Assembly: GCA_015179025.1 (NCBI GenBank)
Contig: WHUX01000752.1
Location: forward strand, 1-11,955
Origin: Terfezia claveryi
Taxonomy: Eukaryota > Ascomycota > Pezizomycetes > Pezizales > Pezizaceae
Direction: 5' to 3'
DNA: 11,955 nucleotides
Made by a program: the position numbers and the translations under genes
Shown: positions 7,045 to 11,955 of the stretch, in pieces
Layout of the letters: each line of letters starts with the position of its first letter
How positions within the stretch are numbered: position 1 is the stretch's first letter
Notes under the pieces: model-generated
The model's database searches: none
The model's input: only the letters and a program-made list of their open reading frames with translations
Told to the model about the DNA's origin: nothing

Positions 7045-8405
7045 TCATGAGATAACATCAGGGTCCTGAGGCTTATAAGGATCATCTAAATGGAATTTTC
7101 GAATTAAATCGGCTGCTCTATCTTTCAGGTTCTCATATGGTTCCCATGTGTTATTATCAGGACCGTAACTCTTCCAATTGACTAAATACATAACCCATCC
7201 CTTTCTGAGCTTACTCATCCTAACCTTTTCCACCTAGTATTCCGATTCTTCGAGGTCGACTGGAGGGGGTGTTGGTGAGCATCTGCTAGCAATCATATTA
7301 AGGTGGTAGGGTTCCAACAAGCTTATGTGAAAAACTCGGTGAGTTTTGCCTGTATTTAAGGGAAGCTCTAACTTATAGGTATAAGTGCCAATAAGTCATT
7401 TAATTCTAAACTTCCCTCATAACTTGTAGACAAGCTTCTTAGTCGGATGCCTTGTTTTGATGTTCTTTGCATTGACCATGACCCAATCTCCCACTTTGAA
7501 TATAGGTTCCTTTTCTACTACTTTGAGATTGTAATTTTTGGACATCTAGTCCTGCGCTGCCTTCATGTTCTCCCTCATGGCCTCCCTCATTGTGTCTAAG
7601 GTTTCGACTGTCTTGACTGCCTTAGTATTGTTTGATTCAGTTGAGGCTTCAGTTGAGTGGTGGAAATTGTTTTCTGGGTGCTGGGCATATGCTATGAAGA
7701 ATAGTATGAGTTCAGTACTAGAGTGGACAGTGTTATTGTAACTGAACTTGGCAAATAGTAATAACTCGACCCAGTCATCCTGATCCCAACAGTAATACGT
7801 CCGTAGATAATGCACAAGGGTCTGGTTGACTCATTCGGTTTTACTATCAGTCGTGGAATGATATGCCAAAGACTTATCTAACTCAACTCCTAATATCCAC
7901 ATTACCTCCATCCAAAACGAACTTGTAAACACAGAATCCTTATTCAAAACAACCCTCTTTGGTAATCCATGCAGCCTCCATACCTCTTTGACAAATATCC
8001 CAGCCAACTCTTTTGCCTTCAGGCACTTTAAGGAAATGAAATGTAATATCTTAGTAAATCTATCAACAATAACCCAGATCTGATTATACTCTTTGACTGG
8101 TAGTAAATTAGTGATGAAATCCATCGAAATGTGTTCTCATGGCCTATAGGGGATTGAAAGAGGTATGAGCTTGCTATATTTCTTGTGCCTTGAAGTCTGG
8201 TTTCTATGGCAAGCATCATATGTACAAACGTAGTTTCGTACCGAGTCTTCTATATTAGGCAAGTAGTTATTAAAAAACGCGTTCAAACGCTCTCTCTTAC
8301 ACCACAAATCACATACACATGCATTATTCATTCCTAATTTCATTCCACCACATGTCAAATCATATGCTTCATACTTACATAGATTAAGTATTTCCATATG
8401 CTTTT
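7045..8405 (-). pseudogene. Decayed integrase-chromodomain pol end, gypsy copy 1
   Basis: In one unbroken frame from about 8405 down to the TGA at 7045-7047, the sequence reads integrase and chromodomain. In order: a degenerate zinc-binding start (one Cys of the CxxC pair is Tyr); the integrase core, with the first acidic residue in SMDFIT kept; the second Asp changed to Asn at 7942-7944, where copy 2 has SDRDS; the Glu in KTE kept; the C-terminal integrase part with WDQDDWVELL; the GPY/F-type module ending HISLLEPY; and the chromodomain with VNWKSYGPDNNTWEP. Six in-frame stops (8137, 7831, 7546, 7417, 7396, 7234) and no frameshift are seen. Each stop is a C-to-T or G-to-A change from the sense codon expected there: Trp, Arg, Arg, Arg, Trp, Gln. 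Not functional. Confidence 0.85.
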
Positions 8406-8617
8406 CACATGCATAACTCTATTGTTAGTTATGTTATTCACGCTCTAATAACTCTGTTTTAGCTCTATTCACATGCTTACAACACATGATAAACCATATT
8501 CTGAGTTATACTTCTATTAAACTTTATTGTTATAAACTCAAATATGTTGAGTATGTTGTAATCATGTTGAACACATTTAGTACGCTCTGGCTTATGCTAT
8601 AGCTTGCTGGAATCGTG

Positions 8618-8626
8618 TATATATAG
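8618..8626 (+). promoter_or_regulatory. TATA box
   Basis: TATATATAG is followed by GAGGGG and a pyrimidine-rich stretch, with no gene open downstream on this strand beyond a 62-codon frame of no known family (8825-9013), which overlaps pol remnant sequence on the other strand. Probably an LTR core promoter. Confidence 0.3.
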
Positions 8627-8737
8627 GAGGGGAATTCCCTTCCTTCAGAGATTATCAGTTCACATCAGCTCAAAAATCAATCTCATTCACTAATATATTC
8701 TCCTATATATTCTACGTTTCTAGTGCACGCTCTACAG

Positions 8738-8800
8738 CGTCCTCTAAAGTATCTACAACGTCCTCTACGTTCTCCAGAACGTCCTCCACCAGCCTATTAG
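8738..8800 (+). repeat. 21-bp near-tandem repeat, three copies
   Basis: CGTCCTC begins at 8738, 8759 and 8780, exactly 21 bp apart, with the unit diverging in its second half. It is rich in TCTAC and CTCC. Confidence 0.6.
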
Positions 8801-8905
8801 ATCCGTTCCCAAGTTTCTCCTTTATTGGATACTTGGTTGAATTACCGCTGCCTGTTAGATATAGTATATATCTCATATACCTGTATCTCAACAGTAGTAA
8901 ATTCC

Positions 8906-9232
8906 TTTCATGAGCTAGAGGGTTTTGTTACGTCCGAAATGACTTGCAACTTTAGCATTGTGATACTGGAAAGCCACTTTCAACTTAAGAGAGTTGTTGT
9001 CAGGTATATATAGATGATGTTTATAGGTTACCAAGTTAACTTCTAGACTATAATAATCGAGTCCAGTGTACTCCTTACTAAACTTCAATGTGTTCCGAAT
9101 CTCTAACTACTTGTTATCCTTGAGGTCTGCCTCTTGAATATCTTTTGACCAACTTGATTCTTCCATTTGTGAGGCCTTTACTGCCATAATATAGTACGTT
9201 ACTAGACCCTCCTCATTTGCTCCTAGTTGGAA
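8906..9232 (-). pseudogene. Gypsy pol remnant: RNase H-integrase linker and zinc start
   Basis: A minus-strand frame reads GANEEGLVTYYIMAVKAS, then EADLKDNK, a stop, LEIRN, and later LYIPDNNSLKLKVAFQYH and HFGRNKTL. This is the linker between RNase H and integrase and the His...His part of the integrase HHCC zinc-binding domain of Ty3/gypsy elements. Expected Asp and Gly residues appear as Asn and Ser (HNAKVASHFGRN, where HDAKVAGHFGRD is usual), all G-to-A. Stops include TAG for an expected Trp in DNK-LEIRN and TAG after NKTL. The same protein region is also present in copy 1 (about 8270-8330) with different sequence, so this is a third element rather than the missing part of copy 1. Confidence 0.7.
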
Positions 9233-10255
9233 TTAATTAGGCTTCTGTCATGGGGACCCTATTGACTGATAGTGCTCTTGCAACTATTAGAACGGCCGTA
9301 ATTTGCTGCTGCAACGATATCTATTCCGCAACACAGAATATCAATCCTATAGCAGTAAAGTTCAATCCAACTATAGTCCCTCATGACGGATCTTATTTTG
9401 CAACACAAAATAAATCCTATGTCACTTGAACGTAAAGTTAACTCAACACTTAGAACTTTGTAAGCTTCGTGTACTCAAGGTGCTCTTGCTTTCGAATACT
9501 CGCTGGTGGTAGAATAAATTCAACTGGAACTACTTGCACTATTTATATCCTGCGGTGTTCGTAGATATTCTTATGATAAAAATATTTTTATAAAACGCGG
9601 GCCTACCTGTCACCTCGGAATTTCTTCTTAAGTGTTATGCCATTCACACCTTTGTTAATGCAGTTGCCATCTGCACTCGTTGTCACAGGTTGCTAACCTG
9701 AACATAGAGTTTATTTCTATGTCTGCATATTATATGTACTTCGCTTATAGCTCGCTTATCCCATTAAAGAATACTTAGCCCAGACAACTAAATTCAATCT
9801 CAGATACGTTACCAATCCCCGATACTATCGAATTTCCATCCGACAATATCCGTAGTTATCTAATTGTGTTTCCGGCGATATTCACTTAATAGTGTCTAGT
9901 GTCCACCGAAAATAATTTTCAACTGCATATAACTATATGAATAGAGAACCGTGGGTCACAAGTGGATTACCATTGGAAAGTTATCAACGCATAGAAGATT
10001 ATAGAATCTTAGTTCATCTCGATACCCAAATTATTCATGGAGCTATTACCAATAATAGGTAAACCTCCTTGTGTACTTATCTGACCATGTTAAAAGTCTG
10101 ATATCTCCACGAGTTTTACTCCGATCATAAAAAGGATTGCAGAAATGGAATCAGGACGAAGAGTAGGCCTAGATAGATCCTTGAAACATTAAATTTGGAG
10201 AACTTTATGTTTTGGCCCTACCTTTGGCCTCTGTCCTAGGAGCACTCCATTATAG
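9233..10255. other. AT-rich stretch without recognisable gene
   Basis: No open frame of useful length and no protein similarity could be made out on either strand. It contains an imperfect direct repeat around GCAACACA[G/A]AAT (9328 and 9398) and two adjacent hairpins at 9686-9700 (CAGGTT, GCT, AACCTG) and 9702-9722 (ACATAGA, seven bases, TCTATGT). Probably old transposon debris; part could be upstream pol of the third remnant decayed beyond recognition. Confidence 0.5.
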
Positions 10256-10713
10256 TGTCACCAGACGCACTTTGGTCTAAAGTGCGCCCTCATGGCTTCA
10301 TTTTTTATTTATTTTTACCGAATTATTTTCCTGCAGTTCAGGGTAATAATTCAATATTCAGGGTAACGCCAAGACTTCAGGGTAACAGCTAATATATAGC
10401 TAGCATATATATATATGCATATAGTCAGCATATTAATCCGAGTATAACTATTGAACCATTAATCGGATACTTATGAAACTTGAACCGTAGCTCCCTCAAG
10501 AGTCTATGGACGTTCCATAAGCGTCTTAACCATCCAGGATGATTATAAACCAATCCGAGGTTCATACCCGTTTCATATACTTAACTCTTTTAGATAAGTA
10601 TTAGAAACGTTTGCACCACACTACTAAGAGTGTACCTAGAGCTCATATGGGTTCTAGGGTCGTTCTATAAGGGCCCAAGTACCTTTGGTAGGGCTGGATG
10701 TCACCCCGTGACA
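10256..10713 (-). repeat. 3' LTR of gypsy copy 2, 458 bp
   Basis: On the plus strand it starts TGTCAC and ends GTGACA, a perfect 6-bp terminal inverted repeat with TG...CA ends. The inner end adjoins the polypurine tract. Inside are three TTCAGGGTAA motifs (10337, 10357, 10376), a 16-bp perfect palindrome GCATATATATATATGC (10403-10418) and an 8-bp-stem hairpin CGCACTTT, five bases, AAAGTGCG (10266-10286) near the outer edge. The outer boundary rests on the terminal repeat alone, because copy 1 is truncated. Confidence 0.6.
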
Positions 10714-10716
10714 GTG

Positions 10717-10727
10717 TCTCCCCCCTT
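10717..10727 (-). promoter_or_regulatory. Polypurine tract, gypsy copy 2
   Basis: AAGGGGGGAGA on the minus strand lies three bases before the LTR start at 10713. It is conserved in copy 1 apart from one base. Confidence 0.75.
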
Positions 10728-10956
10728 CAGGTTCTTGTCCGCAAGAACCTAATTGATCATGCAATCAGAATCATTATTGCTACTAACAACAGTGAATGGG
10801 TCTTGAGGACCAGTCCTCATGTACGATAGCCAAAAATAGCTGCGTACGTCTCATTGCACCACTGGGACAATATGGCATAAGAAATACAGGTAAAACAAAA
10901 ACGTGAAGATAATTCAAAAAACCTAATGCCTAATAATAGGAAAAAAAGAATAATCC
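10728..10956 (-). other. 3' untranslated region of gypsy copy 2
   Basis: About 230 bp lie between the pol TGA (10957-10959) and the polypurine tract, matching 6815-7044 base for base over most of its length. No conserved open frame. Confidence 0.65.
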
Positions 10957-11955
10957 TCATAAGATAACATCAGGGTCCTGAGGCTTATAAGGATCATCTA
11001 GATGGAATTTTCGAATTAAATCGGCCGCTCCATCCTTCAGGTTCTCAAATGGTTCCCATGTATCGTCATCAGGACCGTAACCCTTCCAAGAGACTAAATA
11101 CATAACCCATCCCTTTCTGAGCTCACTCGTCCTAACCTTTTCCACCTGGTATTCCAATTCTTCCAGGTCGACTGGAGGGGGTGTTGGTGATTGTCTGCCG
11201 GCAATTGTGTTAAGGTGGTAGGGTTCCAACAAACTAATATGAAAAACTGGGTGAGTTTTGCCTGTACTTGGGGGAAGCTCTAACTCATAGGCATAAGTGC
11301 CAATAAGCCATTTAATTCTAAAGTTCCTTCGTAACTTGTAGTCAAGCTTCTTGGTCGGACGCCTTGTTTTGATGTTCTTTGCATTGACCATGACCCAATC
11401 TCCCACTTTGAATGTCGGTTCCTTCTCTGCTACCTTGAGATTGTAATATTTGGACATCCGGTCCTGCACTGCCTTCATGTTCTACCTCGTAGCCTCCCTC
11501 ATTGCATCCAGGGTTTCAACTGTCTTGACTGCCTCAAGGTTGTTTGATTTAGTTGAGGCTTTGGTTGGGTTCTGGAAATTGTTTTCTAGGTGTTAAGCGT
11601 ATGCGGCAATGAAGGGTATGAGTTTGGTACTAGAATGGACAGTATTATTATAACAGAACTCGGCAAATGGTAATAACTCGACCTAGTCATCCTGATCCCA
11701 ACAGCAATACGTCTGTAGATAATACTCAAGGGTCTAGTTGACTCGTTCAGTTTGACCATCAGTCTGGGGGTGATATGCCGAGGACTTATCTAATTCAACT
11801 CCTAATAACCGCATTACCTCCATCCAAAACGAACTTGTAAACACCGAATCCCGATCCGAAACAACCCTTTTTGGTAATCTGTGCAGCCTCCAAACCTTCT
11901 TAGCAAATATCCTAGCCTACTCTTTTGCCTTCTGGTTCTTTAAGGAATGAAATGT
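10957..11955 (-). pseudogene. Integrase-chromodomain pol end, gypsy copy 2 (partial)
   Basis: The last 173 codons, from the Met at 11476-11478 to TGA at 10957-10959, are open. They hold the integrase C-terminal GPY/F-type module (about residues 25-87, GDWVMVNAKN to HISLLEPYHL), a proline-rich linker (SPTPPPVDL) and a chromodomain (about 109-160) with Tyr110, Trp131 and Tyr134 in the positions of the methyl-lysine aromatic cage, and VSWKGYGPDDDTWEP. Chromodomains of this group direct new insertions to marked heterochromatin; that is family knowledge. The Met is probably internal to a longer polyprotein. Upstream in the same frame the integrase core keeps SDRDSVFTS (Asp codon at 11854-11856) and QTE. 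It is broken by stops at 11482, 11593, 11683, 11734 and 11917 and by a 1-base deletion near 11945 relative to copy 1. It continues past the window edge. Confidence 0.85.

Larger units (their letters stand above)
6683..8417 (-). mobile_element. Ty3/gypsy chromovirus fragment, copy 1
   Basis: This 5'-truncated element is on the minus strand: part of integrase, chromodomain, 3' untranslated region, polypurine tract and the first 118 bp of the 3' LTR. It aligns with copy 2 at 10596-11955 over the shared part, at an offset of about 3913 bp. Similarity to copy 2 stops sharply at 6683, next to the GC-rich palindrome island, and the pol reading frame cannot be followed above about 8417. It is therefore a remnant cut at both ends. 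Confidence 0.85.
8424..8856 (+). other. LTR-like or promoter-like segment, family unknown
   Basis: This AT-rich stretch has no open frame of note, then a TATA box (TATATATAG at 8618-8626), a pyrimidine-rich region (CCCTTCCTTCAG), a 21-bp near-repeat, and ATAC...CCGCTGCC near its end. The layout resembles U3-R-U5 of a fungal LTR and mirrors 5958-6287. TGTTAG occurs at both edges (8424 and 8851), possibly a target duplication, but no TG...CA termini could be fixed. It separates two gypsy pol fragments that do not form one element. Confidence 0.3.
10256..11955 (-). mobile_element. Ty3/gypsy chromovirus, copy 2, 3' part
   Basis: This is the minus-strand 3' end of an LTR retroelement: integrase from the core onward, chromodomain, 3' untranslated region, polypurine tract and a complete 3' LTR. 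The rest lies beyond the window end. It is the same family as copy 1 but less decayed. TATAG (10251-10255) next to the LTR is the candidate target duplication; its partner would be at the other end, outside the window. Confidence 0.85.

Noticed and set aside
8825..9013. 62-codon plus-strand open frame
   Set aside because: It is the antisense shadow of the minus-strand integrase remnant at 8906-9232.
8400..9232. One gypsy element interrupted by an LTR insertion
   Set aside because: Both sides contain the same integrase zinc-binding region with different sequence, so they cannot be the two halves of one copy.
9601..9615. CTGTCACC as alternative outer end of the copy 2 LTR
   Set aside because: TGTCACC at 10256 gives a 458 bp LTR with the same terminal match and includes a hairpin near the edge; using 9608 would need an LTR of more than 1.1 kb with no other support.

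Overview
This window holds no complete host gene. It is an accessory, repeat- and transposon-derived stretch of a eukaryotic genome, most likely a filamentous fungus. The evidence is the decayed Ty3/gypsy chromovirus pol sequence (integrase with C-terminal chromodomain, three fragments, all on the minus strand), C-to-T/G-to-A stop codons of the kind left by repeat-induced point mutation or methyl-C decay, and very short (about 60 nt) fungal-style intron-like units. I cannot name a species from sequence alone.

Layout. 1-1017: a TA-rich minisatellite of about 39 bp units that runs forward to about 614 and then inverted from about 645, forming a large imperfect palindrome. 1018-1315: unique GC-richer spacer. 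1316-3850: a composite duplication. Copy A (1316-2890) is about nine 112-122 bp minisatellite units plus a 500 bp tail. Copy B (3046-3850) is two and a half units plus the same tail. Each minisatellite unit reads like a short exon plus a 59-66 nt fungal intron (AG|GTAYGT, then GCTAAT, then TAG|G).

4051-5966: a foldback-like element with inverted arms of about 630 bp around a spacer of about 650 bp. A TATA box lies at each outer end and a tRNA-like A-box/B-box/T-run lies beside the right arm. Outside the right arm are a 12-bp repeat array and a small open frame (6013-6255). 6432-6653: a GC-rich island of 29-bp repeats and 12-bp palindromes.

6683-8417: gypsy copy 1 (LTR fragment, polypurine tract, 3' untranslated region, integrase-chromodomain pseudogene). 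8424-8856: an LTR/promoter-like segment of unknown family. 8906-9232: a third, more diverged gypsy fragment covering the RNase H-integrase linker and integrase zinc-binding start. 9233-10255: AT-rich DNA with nothing recognisable except hairpins. 10256-11955: gypsy copy 2 with a well-bounded 458 bp 3' LTR, polypurine tract and a less decayed integrase-chromodomain reading frame running off the window end.

Nothing here forms an operon or pathway. The most interesting signals are the tandem intron-like array, the large foldback element with outward promoters, the palindromic satellite, and a pol copy broken only by in-frame stop codons.
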